Positions 8,045 to 19,147 of a DNA stretch of 64,000 bases are shown here, one piece after another. Both the position numbers and the translations under genes were made by a program. This stretch comes from Lactobacillus sp. ESL0791. Lineage in GTDB: Bacteria > Bacillota > Bacilli > Lactobacillales > Lactobacillaceae. The DNA lies in NCBI RefSeq assembly GCF_029433255.1, contig NZ_JAQTHU010000001.1, positions 1,054,001 through 1,118,000 on the forward strand. The letters run 5' to 3'. Numbering within the stretch: position 1 is the stretch's first letter; every line of letters starts with the position of its first letter. The notes below the pieces were generated by a model. That model had not been told where the DNA came from. It searched no databases and was given only the letters and a program-made list of their open reading frames with translations.

Positions 8045-10834
8045 ATGAAAATCAAAGATACACTCAATTTAGGCAAAACGAAATTTAAGATGCGAGGCAA
8101 TCTTCCGGTTCGTGAAGCCGAATGGCAAAAAGAATGGGAAGAAAATAAGTTATATGAGCAAAGATTAAAGCTGAACAAGGGTAAACCGCGTTTTGATCTG
8201 CACGATGGCCCGCCGTTTGCTAACGGCAATATTCATATGGGACACGCCATGAATAAGATTTCCAAGGATATCATCGTCCGCTATAAGAATATGAGTGGTC
8301 ATTATGCACCTTATGTTCCTGGTTGGGATACTCATGGTTTGCCGATCGAACAGCAGCTGACGAAGCAGGGAATTGACCGAAAAAAGTTGGATCCTGCCAA
8401 ATACCGTGAATTGTGTAAAGAATTTGCTGAAAAAGAAATTAAAAAGCAAATGACCGATTTCAAGCGGCTGGGTGTAATGGGTGATTGGGATCACCCGTAT
8501 GTCACCTTGCATCCTGAATATGAGGCTGAAGAAATTCGTGTTTTCGGGGAAATGTACGCTAAGGGCTATATTTACAAAGGCAAAAAACCGGTATATTGGT
8601 CACCTTCAAGTGAATCAACTTTGGCTGAAGCCGAGGTTGAATACCATGATATTAAATCGCCTTCTATTTATGTTGCTTTTCCAGTCAAAGATGGCAAGGG
8701 AATTCTGGATCCAAAGAATACTTACTTTGTAATTTGGACAACTACACCGTGGACGATTCCGTCAAATCAAGGAATTGTAGTTAATCCGCGTTTTGATTAT
8801 TCCGTTGTTCAGGTTGGTGATAAACGTTATGTGATTGGAACTGATCGGCTTGAAGCGGTAGCCCAAGACTTAGGGTGGCAAGACTATCAAGTCGTTCAGC
8901 ACATGAAAGGCACCGAGATGGACCGAATGGTTGCTAAGCATCCACTCTATGATCAAGATTCGCTGTTAATGAATGCCATGCATGTCACTGCCAGTGATGG
9001 TACCGGCTTAGTTCATACCGCTACCGGTTTTGGTGAGGACGACTACAATGTTGGGCAAAAATACGGCCTACCGGTCTTCAGCCCGATGGATAATAAGGGC
9101 TGTTTCACCAAAGAAATTCCCGATCCCGATCTGGTTGGCATGTTTTATGATGATGCTAACAAGGTTGTCAGTGAAAAATTAAAGAAGTCGGGCAATCTTT
9201 TAAAATTAAGCTTCTTCACGCACTCATACCCGCACGATTGGCGGACAAAGAAACCGGTGATTTACCGTGCTACTACTCAATGGTTTGCTTCAGTTGATAA
9301 GTTCCGCAAGCAGATTCTTGACCAAATTGAAAAGACTACCTTTACACCGTCCTGGGGCAAAACGCGTTTATACAATATGATCAGGGATCGCGGCGATTGG
9401 GTAATTTCTCGTCAGCGTGCATGGGGAGTTCCGTTGCCAATTTTTTATGCCGAAGATGATACACCGATCGTAACTCCAGAAACGATTGAGCACATCGCGG
9501 AAATTTTTGCTAAAGAGGGTTCCGTTGCCTGGTACACTCATTCTGCTAAAGAATTGTTACCGGAAGGATTTACCTCGAAGCATTCTCCGAACGGTAAATT
9601 TAGAAAAGAAAAAGACATTTTGGATGTATGGTTTGACTCGGGTTCATCTCACCGTGCAGTAATGGCGCATCGGAAAGATTTGCATTTCCCAGCAGATTTG
9701 TACCTTGAAGGCAGTGATCAGTACCGCGGCTGGTTCAACTCAAGTTTGATCACTTCGGTGGCCACAACCGGCAAGGCACCATATAAGGGTATTTTATCGC
9801 AAGGCTTTGTGCTTGATGATAAAGGTCATAAGATGTCTAAGTCGCTTGGCAATGTCATTTCACCTAACGATGTCATTAAACAAATGGGTGCCGAAATTAT
9901 CCGTCTTTGGGTTGCTTCGGCCGACACCACTTCGGATGTTGCCGTGTCGCAGGATATTTTGCGGCAGACTTCTGAAGGTTACCGCAAGATCAGAAATACT
10001 TTCCGTTACATGCTGGCTAATACCAATGATTTTGATCCAAGTCAGGACCGTGTAGCGTATGACGATCTTCGTTCAATTGACCAGTACATGGAAGTTAAAC
10101 TGAATGATTTGGTTAAAGAATGTCTTGCAAGTTACGACAAGTATGATTTTACAAGTGTCTATAAAAAAGTCTTTACTTTCATTTCAAATGATTTGTCAGC
10201 CTTTTATTTGGACTTTGCCAAAGATGTTCTGTATATTGAAGCTGAAAATAGTCATGCACGGCGGTCAATGCAGACAGTCATTTATGATGCAGCAGTTAAA
10301 TTGGCTAAGATTTTAACACCAATTTTGCCGCATACGATGGAAGAAGTCTGGAGCTACTTAAAAGAGCAAGAAGACTATGTACAGTTAGCTGAAATGCCGG
10401 AAGCTTCTCAGTATGCTAACCATGACCAATTGCTTGAGGATTGGGGCAAGTTTATGCACCTGCGTGACGATGTTCTTAAGGCACTTGAGGATGCAAGAGA
10501 CAAGAAAATGATCGGTAAATCATTTGAGGCGGCAGTGACGATCTACCCTGATAAGGAAACAAAGGCCGTGCTTGATGAGCTTCATTCTGATTTCAGACAG
10601 ATTTTGATCGTTTCTAAACTGATAATTGCTGATGGCCAAGCTCCAGCTGAAGCTGAGCATTTGGCAAATGCCGATATCGTTGTTGCGCATGCTGAAGGCG
10701 AAATTTGTCCGCGCTGCCGAATGATTAAGAATGATATTGGGCAGAATACGGAATTTCCAATGTTATGTGCACGCTGTGCCGAAATTGTTGCAGAAACATG
10801 TCCGGAAGCAGTTGAAGAAGGTTTGACAGAATAA
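8045..10834 (+). CDS. ileS: Isoleucyl-tRNA synthetase
   Basis: Charges tRNA-Ile. Class I synthetase of 929 aa, normal length for bacterial-type IleRS. The HIGH variant HMGH lies near residue 63, the KMSKS loop near 594, the CP1 editing domain lies between them, and a C-terminal zinc knuckle with CPRC and CARC lies near 890 and 910. I start at ATG 8045, which follows the SD GAAAGGAAAG and the T-box terminator; the longer open frame from 7961 runs through the terminator and is not credible. The stop overlaps the next ATG by one base. Confidence 0.97.
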   Translation: MKIKDTLNLGKTKFKMRGNLPVREAEWQKEWEENKLYEQRLKLNKGKPRFDLHDGPPFANGNIHMGHAMNKISKDIIVRYKNMSGHYAPYVPGWDTHGLPIEQQLTKQGIDRKKLDPAKYRELCKEFAEKEIKKQMTDFKRLGVMGDWDHPYVTLHPEYEAEEIRVFGEMYAKGYIYKGKKPVYWSPSSESTLAEAEVEYHDIKSPSIYVAFPVKDGKGILDPKNTYFVIWTTTPWTIPSNQGIVVNPRFDYSVVQVGDKRYVIGTDRLEAVAQDLGWQDYQVVQHMKGTEMDRMVAKHPLYDQDSLLMNAMHVTASDGTGLVHTATGFGEDDYNVGQKYGLPVFSPMDNKGCFTKEIPDPDLVGMFYDDANKVVSEKLKKSGNLLKLSFFTHSYPHDWRTKKPVIYRATTQWFASVDKFRKQILDQIEKTTFTPSWGKTRLYNMIRDRGDWVISRQRAWGVPLPIFYAEDDTPIVTPETIEHIAEIFAKEGSVAWYTHSAKELLPEGFTSKHSPNGKFRKEKDILDVWFDSGSSHRAVMAHRKDLHFPADLYLEGSDQYRGWFNSSLITSVATTGKAPYKGILSQGFVLDDKGHKMSKSLGNVISPNDVIKQMGAEIIRLWVASADTTSDVAVSQDILRQTSEGYRKIRNTFRYMLANTNDFDPSQDRVAYDDLRSIDQYMEVKLNDLVKECLASYDKYDFTSVYKKVFTFISNDLSAFYLDFAKDVLYIEAENSHARRSMQTVIYDAAVKLAKILTPILPHTMEEVWSYLKEQEDYVQLAEMPEASQYANHDQLLEDWGKFMHLRDDVLKALEDARDKKMIGKSFEAAVTIYPDKETKAVLDELHSDFRQILIVSKLIIADGQAPAEAEHLANADIVVAHAEGEICPRCRMIKNDIGQNTEFPMLCARCAEIVAETCPEAVEEGLTE

Positions 10835-11055
10835 TGCGCTACGGTACAGTTAAGCAGTTTGATCATGGCAGCAGTTATGGTTTTATCACGGACGAGCAAA
10901 ATCATAAATCATATTTTGTTTTTTACACCGCTATTAAAGAAAAAGGCTTCAAACACCTAGAGGTGGGACAAAAAGTAAAGTATCAGCTAGCTCAAGGAAA
11001 AAACGGCTTGCAGTGTGTCAATGTGTATTTAACAGATTCACAAGAGAGAAGATAA
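10834..11055 (+). CDS. Divergent cold-shock-domain protein
   Basis: 73 aa, resembling one cold-shock (OB-fold) domain: it begins RYGTVKQFDHGSSYGFI, where YGFI matches the RNP1 end, and has YFVFYTAI in place of the RNP2 VFVHF. It is shorter and less aromatic than true CspA proteins, so nucleic-acid binding is inferred and weak. The ATG overlaps the ileS stop and the Nudix gene begins directly after its own stop, so it belongs to the T-box-led unit. Function unknown. Confidence 0.75.
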   Translation: MRYGTVKQFDHGSSYGFITDEQNHKSYFVFYTAIKEKGFKHLEVGQKVKYQLAQGKNGLQCVNVYLTDSQERR

Positions 11056-11628
11056 ATGGATTTAAACGAGACAGAAATATCCGCAAAGCAAATCTTTTCG
11101 GGAAGGATTGTTAATCTGGAAGTGCGGACAATTAAGCTGCCTAACGGCAAAAATGCTTCAAGGGAAGTCGTGAAGCATCAGCCGGCTGCTGCTGTGATTG
11201 CAATTAATGCTGAAAAGAAAATGTTGCTGGTCGAGCAGTGGCGTGAGCCAATTAAGCAATTGACACTGGAAATTCCGGCGGGATTAATTGATGAAACGGA
11301 TGCCAGCCCACTAGATGCGATGAAGCGTGAACTAAACGAAGAAGGCGGCTACCGGGCAGATTATTGGGAAAAAATCACGGAATTTTATTCGTCGCCGGGT
11401 TTTACCAATGAAAAGTTGTACCTGTTTTACTGCGATACATTAACTGCATTAGAGGATAAACGGCCACTTGATGAGGATGAATTTTTGGCAGCACACTGGT
11501 TTTCCCTTGAAGAATTGAAGAAACTGATTGCGGAGGGAAAGATTGTTGATGCAAAAACGGCCTACGCGATTAATGTATGGGAAAACATGCTTTTGACGGC
11601 TGCAAAGGTTAAGGAAGATAATGACTGA
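11056..11628 (+). CDS. Nudix hydrolase, ADP-ribose pyrophosphatase type
   Basis: Likely hydrolyses ADP-ribose or related nucleoside diphosphate compounds. The 190-aa protein has the NudF-type flank LEIPAGLIDE and a Nudix box with RELNEEGGY, giving the catalytic REL..EE residues. In the canonical box G-x5-E-x7-RE the spacing here is one residue longer and the first Glu position reads Asp, so the box is slightly atypical. It overlaps the next gene by eight bases. Confidence 0.88.
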   Translation: MDLNETEISAKQIFSGRIVNLEVRTIKLPNGKNASREVVKHQPAAAVIAINAEKKMLLVEQWREPIKQLTLEIPAGLIDETDASPLDAMKRELNEEGGYRADYWEKITEFYSSPGFTNEKLYLFYCDTLTALEDKRPLDEDEFLAAHWFSLEELKKLIAEGKIVDAKTAYAINVWENMLLTAAKVKEDND

Positions 11629-11947
11629 GAAGCGTTCGGAATATCGAAAAGAGCATCGTAAAAAAAAGAAGCAGGGGCTTTTTCAAGATATTAAATCTGC
11701 ATTTATTGCTGATGACGATGATGTTGATGTCAACTCAGATTTTCAACGGCAGCCAGAGGAAAAAGATGACGGTAGTGGCAATGATCAGGTGGAACACTTC
11801 CGGGAAAATGCTTCTAAAGAAAACATTACTGATAATGAGCAAACTGTTAATGATAAAAGTTTAAGGCTCAAGAAAAAATTAAATCATGCAATTATTATCG
11901 TATTTTTACTAATCTTGTTAGTCTTGTTTGCATTATTTCGCTTGTAA
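11621..11947 (+). CDS. Tail-anchored membrane protein of unknown function
   Basis: 108 aa, not recognised. The N-terminus is strongly basic (YRKEHRKKKK), the middle is acidic and low-complexity (ADDDDVDVNSD), and the last 20 residues form one hydrophobic helix (HAIIIVFLLILLVLFALF), so a C-in membrane anchor with a cytoplasmic N-terminal domain is likely. It overlaps the Nudix gene and is 17 bases ahead of mtnN. No catalytic motif is visible. Confidence 0.8.
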   Translation: MTEKRSEYRKEHRKKKKQGLFQDIKSAFIADDDDVDVNSDFQRQPEEKDDGSGNDQVEHFRENASKENITDNEQTVNDKSLRLKKKLNHAIIIVFLLILLVLFALFRL

Positions 11948-11964
11948 ATTTTAAAGAGGTAAAG

Positions 11965-12660
11965 ATGAAAATAGCAATTATTGTGCCAATGGCAATTGAA
12001 GCAGAATATTATCGCAAGCATTTTCACTCAGGCCGCAAAGAAATGTTCGGATCAACAGAGTTCGAACATTTTTCTGTTAATAGCAATGATATATATTTGG
12101 GTCTAAGTGGAATTGGTAAAGTTCAGGCTGCAATGAATTTGTCCAGCCTGCTGACAGAGGTTGAGATTGACCAAATTTTTATGACAGGAACCGCCGGCTC
12201 TTTAAATAAAGGGGTAAAAAAGGGTGATTTACTGCTTGTCAGCTCTTTTGCGTACCATGATGCCCATAATACATTGGCAGGAAATTATGTTGAGGGGCAG
12301 ATTCCAGGTGAACCTGCGGAATTTAAATTAGACTCAAAGGAACGAAATGAATTTGCCAAATATTTGACAGCAGAAAAAGTTGCCTATAAAGAAGGATTAG
12401 TCGTTACAGGGGATGCCTTTGTTGGTTCAGACACACAAAAAGCAGTGATTACTGCTAATTTTCCCTCAGCCTTGGCAGTTGAAATGGAAGGTGCAGCATT
12501 TGCACAAGTTGCCAAGCACTTTGCTAAACCACTGGTTGCCCTGCGCGCGATCTCGGATAACGGTGATGATAATGCCAACGAAGATTTTGATCAATTTGCA
12601 AAAAAGGTGGGGGCAAGGGCTGCCAGCCTAATTTGTGCTTATTTGGAAAAGATGAGTTAA
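11965..12660 (+). CDS. mtnN: 5'-methylthioadenosine/S-adenosylhomocysteine nucleosidase
   Basis: Cleaves adenine from MTA and SAH, recycling SAM by-products and feeding the LuxS step. 231 aa, family length. Motifs: GTAGSLNKGVKKGDLL around residue 74, the nucleoside-binding AVEMEGAAFAQV near 171, and the catalytic Asp in AISDNGDD near 196. SD AAAGAGG precedes the ATG. The cysteine desulfurase begins two bases after its stop. Confidence 0.95.
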   Translation: MKIAIIVPMAIEAEYYRKHFHSGRKEMFGSTEFEHFSVNSNDIYLGLSGIGKVQAAMNLSSLLTEVEIDQIFMTGTAGSLNKGVKKGDLLLVSSFAYHDAHNTLAGNYVEGQIPGEPAEFKLDSKERNEFAKYLTAEKVAYKEGLVVTGDAFVGSDTQKAVITANFPSALAVEMEGAAFAQVAKHFAKPLVALRAISDNGDDNANEDFDQFAKKVGARAASLICAYLEKMS

Positions 12661-12662
12661 AG

Positions 12663-13820
12663 ATGACAGAAGTTTATTTGGATAATGCGGCAACGACCCC
12701 GATGGCACCCGGAGTAATTGATGTGATAACATCCGAAATGAAAAATGATTTTGGCAATGCTTCAAGCACATATGAGTTGGGTCGGAAGGCGAGCGGTACA
12801 ATCAGTCATGCGCGGCAGGAAATTGCCCAGGCAATTAATGCTCACGAAACGGAAATCATTTTTACTTCTGGTGGCTCAGAAAGCAATAACATGGCTATTA
12901 TGGGAACCGCTAGAAGCCGAAAAGAATTGGGCCGGAAAATTATCACGACCAAGATTGAGCACCCATCAGTACTAAATCCAATGAAAGAGCTTGAAAAAGA
13001 AGGATTTGAAGTTACCTATCTTGATGTAAATGAAACAGGGCAAATTTCACTTGCAGAGTTAAACCAGGTTCTAACACCAGATACAATTTTAGTATCAGTT
13101 ATGGCCGTAAACAATGAAGTAGGCAGTATCATGCCCCTTGAGGAAATCGGCAAGCTAGTTAAAAAAAGTAACGCCTATTTTCACGTTGATGCTGTGCAGG
13201 GGCTGGGTAACATTGATCTTGATGTGCAAAAAATGCAGATCGATTTGCTGTCAACATCGGCCCATAAAATTAACGGCCCTAAGTTTCTGGGTTTTCTCTA
13301 CGAAAATAGCAATATCAAGTTGCCGCCACTGATTTTGGGCGGTGAACAGGAACTAAAAAGGCGGGCTGGAACAGAGAACGTGCCAGCTATTGCCGGCTTT
13401 GCCGAGGCAGTCACGGAGATGGCCCAGCTTGATAAAAATGAACTGCAGGGAAAATATCTGCGTTTACAGAAAATTATTTTGGATAAGCTTGATCAAGCAG
13501 GAATTGCCTACGAAATAAACGGCGGACATGATGATCAGGATTCGCATCATGTGTTAAATTTGCGGTTAAATGGGATTGCGACCGCAATTTTGCAGACGAA
13601 TTTGGATCTGGCCGGTTTTGCTGTTTCTGGTGGTTCGGCATGCACTGCCGGGTCACTCGAGCCTTCGCATGTTTTAATTGCTTGCTTTGGTGAAGACTCG
13701 CCGCGGGTTACAGAATCGATCCGCATTTCCTTTGGTCGGTATACCACAACTGCTGAAGTTACGGCTTTCGCAAATAAACTGGTGGAAATTGCAGGAAAAT
13801 TGCAGTCTGAGAATAAATAA
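12663..13820 (+). CDS. Cysteine desulfurase (NifS/IscS family)
   Basis: PLP enzyme that takes sulfur from cysteine; next to mnmA its likely job is supplying sulfur for tRNA 2-thiouridine. 385 aa from ATG 12663 (YLDNAATTPMAP at residues 4-15). The PLP lysine is in SAHKING near residue 202 and the catalytic cysteine in SGGSACTAGS near 325. The upstream in-frame TTG at 12633 overlaps mtnN and lacks support. It probably ends the T-box-led gene chain. Confidence 0.94.
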   Translation: MTEVYLDNAATTPMAPGVIDVITSEMKNDFGNASSTYELGRKASGTISHARQEIAQAINAHETEIIFTSGGSESNNMAIMGTARSRKELGRKIITTKIEHPSVLNPMKELEKEGFEVTYLDVNETGQISLAELNQVLTPDTILVSVMAVNNEVGSIMPLEEIGKLVKKSNAYFHVDAVQGLGNIDLDVQKMQIDLLSTSAHKINGPKFLGFLYENSNIKLPPLILGGEQELKRRAGTENVPAIAGFAEAVTEMAQLDKNELQGKYLRLQKIILDKLDQAGIAYEINGGHDDQDSHHVLNLRLNGIATAILQTNLDLAGFAVSGGSACTAGSLEPSHVLIACFGEDSPRVTESIRISFGRYTTTAEVTAFANKLVEIAGKLQSENK

Positions 13821-13849
13821 TTGCGTTCAAACAGGAATTAACTTATTAT
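13821..13849 (+). promoter_or_regulatory. Candidate promoter for the DUF1831-mnmA pair
   Basis: TTGCGT (13821-13826), 17-base spacer, TATTAT (13844-13849). It would give a leader of only about 13 bases before the ATG at 13869, so the match may be fortuitous. Confidence 0.35.
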
Positions 13850-13868
13850 TTATAAGTGAGGTTGAATT

Positions 13869-15342
<1,474 letters not shown>

Positions 15343-15354
15343 ATTGTGAATACA

Positions 15355-15394
15355 TAAAGAGAGAAGTGTTAAGTGATACATTTCTCTTTTTATT
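15355..15394 (+). terminator. Intrinsic terminator after mnmA
   Basis: AAAGAGAGAAGTGT pairs with ACATTTCTCTTTTT around an eight-base loop, ending in T-rich sequence. Confidence 0.8.
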
Positions 15395-15408
15395 TTGTGG
15401 GAATTACA

Positions 15409-15417
15409 TGCTACACT
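15409..15417 (+). promoter_or_regulatory. Extended -10 promoter for the gpm-TPR-recD2 unit
   Basis: TGC followed by TACACT (15412-15417), about 40 bases upstream of the ATG at 15456 and after a terminator. No clear -35 is seen. Confidence 0.4.
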
Positions 15418-15455
15418 AGACAAGTGATCATAGTAGAAAAGAGATATTAGCGTCA

Positions 15456-16115
15456 ATGCAGATTTATTTTGTCCGTCATGGAAAAACCGAATGGAACCTG
15501 GAGAGCCGGTTTCAAGGAGCACATGGTGATTCACCGCTTTTGCCCCAAAGTCTAACTGATATTAAAAAGTTGGGTCAATACTTAACAGGGACAAAATTTC
15601 AGAAAATTTTTTCAAGCCCTTTGCAGCGGGCCTTTAATACGGCACAGAAAATTGATGAAACAATGAATGCTAAGCTGCCGGTAATTATCGATGAGCGCCT
15701 GCGCGAATTTGATCTGGGCGAAATGGAGGGGATGAAGTTTGCTGAGGCTAAAGAAAAATATGCTGAATATATTGATGATCTTTGGAATCACCCGGAAAGA
15801 TATGATGGTAGGGCGCTCGGCGGTGAAAATTATCCGGAAGTGATTGCCCGCGGTAAAAGTTTTGCCCAAGCAAAGGCCAAAGAGTTTCCGGAAGCTTCTG
15901 CTAAAATTCTGGCTGTTAGTCACGGTGCTGCCCTTTCGGCAATCATGGGTGGGCTTTTAGGCTACCCGTTGAAGGATGTGCGTAAACGTGGTGGCTTGGC
16001 CAATACCAGCTTGTCAATACTTGAAACAAAAGATCGGGGAAAAACTTTTCATGTCCTTGTCTGGAATGAGACCGACTTTTTAAAGCGAAAATTAGCAGAA
16101 ACGGATGAATTATAA
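15456..16115 (+). CDS. Histidine phosphatase (phosphoglycerate-mutase-like, GpmB/PhoE type)
   Basis: 219 aa. The catalytic phospho-histidine motif RHGKTEWN lies at residues 7-14, FDLGEMEG near 87 supplies the acid/base region, and the second histidine is in VSHGAALSAIMGG near 152. Such proteins are broad phosphatases more often than true mutases; substrate not predictable. Its stop overlaps the start of the TPR gene by one base, so it heads a three-gene operon ending in recD2. Confidence 0.9.
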   Translation: MQIYFVRHGKTEWNLESRFQGAHGDSPLLPQSLTDIKKLGQYLTGTKFQKIFSSPLQRAFNTAQKIDETMNAKLPVIIDERLREFDLGEMEGMKFAEAKEKYAEYIDDLWNHPERYDGRALGGENYPEVIARGKSFAQAKAKEFPEASAKILAVSHGAALSAIMGGLLGYPLKDVRKRGGLANTSLSILETKDRGKTFHVLVWNETDFLKRKLAETDEL

Positions 16116-16759
16116 TGGATAAAAAAATTGCTGAGCTTTATGATGCTGGCAAGACAGACCAAGCAATTCATTTGCTGGTTAAACAGATTGATGCGCATCC
16201 TAAAAATGCAGAAAATTATCTGCAGTTAGCAACATATTTATTAGAACAAGGCAGTTTTGATCAGGCAAGCAAATTATTAGAAGAGGCTAAGCACATAGTG
16301 ACCAAGCCTGAAGAACTTGATTATGATTTAGCTGTTTGTTATTACATGCAGGGTGATTTTACCAAGGCCATAAATTTGCTTGACCAAATTCCCAATGATG
16401 ATCTGGTCTTATACCAAAAGGCGCTGGTCTACCTAAAAATTGGGCAAAAGCAGAAAGCGTTGGCCTATGCGTTATCAATTAAAGAAGTTGATGACCGGGT
16501 TAAAGAGTTACTGGGCGATATCTGGTTAAGTCTGGGCGAGATGGCCCAAGCAGAAACGTCTTTTCTAAAAATTGCTGTGGCTAAAAGAACGGCTAAAATC
16601 AATTTTTTATTAGGTGTTTGTTTTTTGACTGAAGACCGTGATCAGGCAGAAAAATTTTGGGATAAAGCTGAAAAACAGGATCCGAAATATTACCAAAAGG
16701 CGAAGAATGAATATGCGGCAATTTTAAAGATGCTCAGCGATAAAGGAAAAAAACAATGA
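16115..16759 (+). CDS. Tetratricopeptide repeat protein
   Basis: 214 aa built of helical repeats; several TPR-like units are visible (for example residues 22-55 with NAENYLQLATYLLEQG and 64-97 with YDLAVCYYMQGDFTKA). No signal peptide or membrane helix, so cytoplasmic. It is translationally coupled on both sides (start overlaps the mutase stop, stop overlaps the recD2 ATG). TPR genes at this position precede recD2 in Bacilli; partner unknown. Confidence 0.88.
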   Translation: MDKKIAELYDAGKTDQAIHLLVKQIDAHPKNAENYLQLATYLLEQGSFDQASKLLEEAKHIVTKPEELDYDLAVCYYMQGDFTKAINLLDQIPNDDLVLYQKALVYLKIGQKQKALAYALSIKEVDDRVKELLGDIWLSLGEMAQAETSFLKIAVAKRTAKINFLLGVCFLTEDRDQAEKFWDKAEKQDPKYYQKAKNEYAAILKMLSDKGKKQ

Positions 16760-19140
16760 CAGAATTTACGGGCAAGATCAACGGAATTGTGTTTGAAAAT
16801 GATCAGGATTTATTTAAAATACTTGATGTTGAAATTATTGGCGAACTAAAGGGCTATTCGCGCACTGATATCAAGGTTACCGGCAATTTCGGCGAAGTTC
16901 AGGTTAACGAAAGCTACCATTTTGATGGTACTCTGGTGATGCACAACAAGTTTGGTCTGCAATTTAAGGCAAATACTTACCAGCAGGTTCTGCCTCATGA
17001 GGAAGGTGGCCTGGTTAAGTATCTAAGTTCGACCAAATTTCCGGGGATCGGTAAGAAAGCTGCAGAAAAAATTGTGGCAGAATTGGGGTTGCAGGCACTG
17101 GATGTGCTGAAAGAAAAGCCAACTAAGATTGATACTTTGTCTTTAACCAGAAAGCAGAAAAATAGTCTGCTTGCCGGAATTAACGCAATGGATTCTTATT
17201 CTGAATTTGTGTTAAAGCTGGCGCAACTTGGGATTAATAAACGTATTGCTGGCGGGTTATATCAGTTGTATCACGGTGAGGCCTATGCTAAGCTGCAGGA
17301 AGACCCCTATGCTGCAGTGGCAGGAGTAACAGGTTATGGGTTTAAAACGGCTGACAAGTTAGGTAGAGAGCTAGGAATTGAGGCTGATGATCCAAGAAGA
17401 ATCAACGGTGCAATTTTTCAGGTGTTGCTAGATCGGTTAGTTAATCAAGGCGATACCTATATCAAGCTGGCCGACCTGCTGACCGAAACAAGTAAATTAT
17501 TAGCAATTAAGCAATTTGACCCAATTGCTTCTTGTGTAAATGAATTGCAGCATGCGGGCAAAATCGTGGTTGCTGGTGAGGATGCTGCTTTGCAAAATAT
17601 TTGGCAGACAGAGACTGATATCGCCTTATTAATGAAAAATTTAGTTGCTCGCGGCAAGCAACAGGATGAGGAGCAATACAGCGATAAAAATGTTCTGGCA
17701 GCGATTGCTTATGCTGAAGAAAAGTTAAAAATCGAATATGATGAAACACAAAAAGAGGCAATCAAAAATGCCTTGACACACCCGATTTCTGTTTTGACTG
17801 GCGGTCCAGGAACGGGGAAAACAACAATCATTAACGGGATTTTACTAGCACTAAGACAATTGGCAAAGATTCCAGCTTCCGCCCTGTATAGTAGTGACCC
17901 GCCGTTTTTGCTGGCTGCTCCGACTGGTCGTGCCGCTAAAAGAATGGAGGAAATTACAGGGATTACAGCCAAAACAATTCACCGTTTGCTGGGCCTAGGA
18001 ATTGGTGAAAATCACAGTGAGGATTTAAACGAACTAAACGGTGAAATTTTAATAATTGATGAAATGTCAATGGTTGATATGTTCCTGTTTAAGGAACTGC
18101 TTTCGTGTATAAGTCAAACTCGGCACATTGTTTTTGTCGGTGATAAGGATCAGCTGCCATCCGTGGGTGCAGGTAATGTTTTTAGCGATTTGATTAAGTC
18201 CCAGGCCTTTCCGACCACTGTTCTCAAGCGAATCCATCGGCAGGGAAATGACTCAACAATTATTACCTTGGCCCATGACATTAACGAGGGCAAGAATCAG
18301 GATAATCTGTTCAAGAAAACTCAAAATTATTCTTTTATCAAGTGTCAACCGAACTTAGTCAGTGAAGCCGTCAGCCAGATTGTTGAAATGGCCTTGAAAC
18401 GCGGTTTTAATGAAGATGATATTCAGGTTCTTGGCGCGATGTATCACGGTGACGGCGGCGTAACTAATCTGAATAATGTAATTCAGAATATTATGAATCC
18501 GGCTAAACAAGACGGTAAGGTGCTTGAAGTTCACAATGAAACTTTTCGCATTGGTGACCGGATTTTACAGTTACAAAACAATCCTGAAAAAGATATCTAT
18601 AATGGACAAATTGGCAAAATTGTCAGTATTGATGAGAAAAATTCTAAGAAGTGTATGGTGGCTAATTTCGATGAACGGGAGATTAATTTTAGTAAAAAAG
18701 ACCTGCTGGATGTAACCCGAGCTTATGCAATCACCATTCATAAGTCTCAGGGTTCGGAATTTCCGCTGGTAATCTTGAATTTAACGATGCAGAATTATGT
18801 GATGCTTAAGCGTAATCTGCTCTATACTGCGGTCACGAGGGCAGAGAAAAATCTGGTTTTGGTAGGTGATCCCCGGGCTTATGTTATTGCGCTTAACACA
18901 CCAGGCAATGACCGGAAAACGGGTCTAACAGATAAATTGCGCAAACAGTTAGGTTTGGCAGAGCAAGAAGCAAAAGAAAAGACCGCTGATGAGTCTGAGG
19001 TTTCTGTGGCTGCTGAATCGACTGATGCAGAAGAAACAAAATCTTTACCGCAAGATTATATTTTGACACCTGAGCTAATTTATTCGGGTGAAATTGACCC
19101 AATGATTGGGATGCAGGGAATTAAATTAGCTGCAAGATAA
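16756..19140 (+). CDS. recD2: ATP-dependent DNA helicase RecD2
   Basis: 5'-3' superfamily 1B helicase for repair in bacteria without a RecBCD-dependent RecD. 794 aa. The N-terminal RecD2-specific region has an OB-like part and a helix-hairpin-helix (FPGIGKKAAEKI). Walker A GGPGTGKTT lies near residue 350, Walker B IIDEMSMVD near 436, and motif V/VI TIHKSQGSEFP and YTAVTRAEKN lie near 660-700. The last 60 residues are an acidic tail unlike the core. ATG overlaps the TPR gene by four bases. Confidence 0.96.
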   Translation: MTEFTGKINGIVFENDQDLFKILDVEIIGELKGYSRTDIKVTGNFGEVQVNESYHFDGTLVMHNKFGLQFKANTYQQVLPHEEGGLVKYLSSTKFPGIGKKAAEKIVAELGLQALDVLKEKPTKIDTLSLTRKQKNSLLAGINAMDSYSEFVLKLAQLGINKRIAGGLYQLYHGEAYAKLQEDPYAAVAGVTGYGFKTADKLGRELGIEADDPRRINGAIFQVLLDRLVNQGDTYIKLADLLTETSKLLAIKQFDPIASCVNELQHAGKIVVAGEDAALQNIWQTETDIALLMKNLVARGKQQDEEQYSDKNVLAAIAYAEEKLKIEYDETQKEAIKNALTHPISVLTGGPGTGKTTIINGILLALRQLAKIPASALYSSDPPFLLAAPTGRAAKRMEEITGITAKTIHRLLGLGIGENHSEDLNELNGEILIIDEMSMVDMFLFKELLSCISQTRHIVFVGDKDQLPSVGAGNVFSDLIKSQAFPTTVLKRIHRQGNDSTIITLAHDINEGKNQDNLFKKTQNYSFIKCQPNLVSEAVSQIVEMALKRGFNEDDIQVLGAMYHGDGGVTNLNNVIQNIMNPAKQDGKVLEVHNETFRIGDRILQLQNNPEKDIYNGQIGKIVSIDEKNSKKCMVANFDEREINFSKKDLLDVTRAYAITIHKSQGSEFPLVILNLTMQNYVMLKRNLLYTAVTRAEKNLVLVGDPRAYVIALNTPGNDRKTGLTDKLRKQLGLAEQEAKEKTADESEVSVAAESTDAEETKSLPQDYILTPELIYSGEIDPMIGMQGIKLAAR

Positions 19141-19147
19141 TGGAGTA

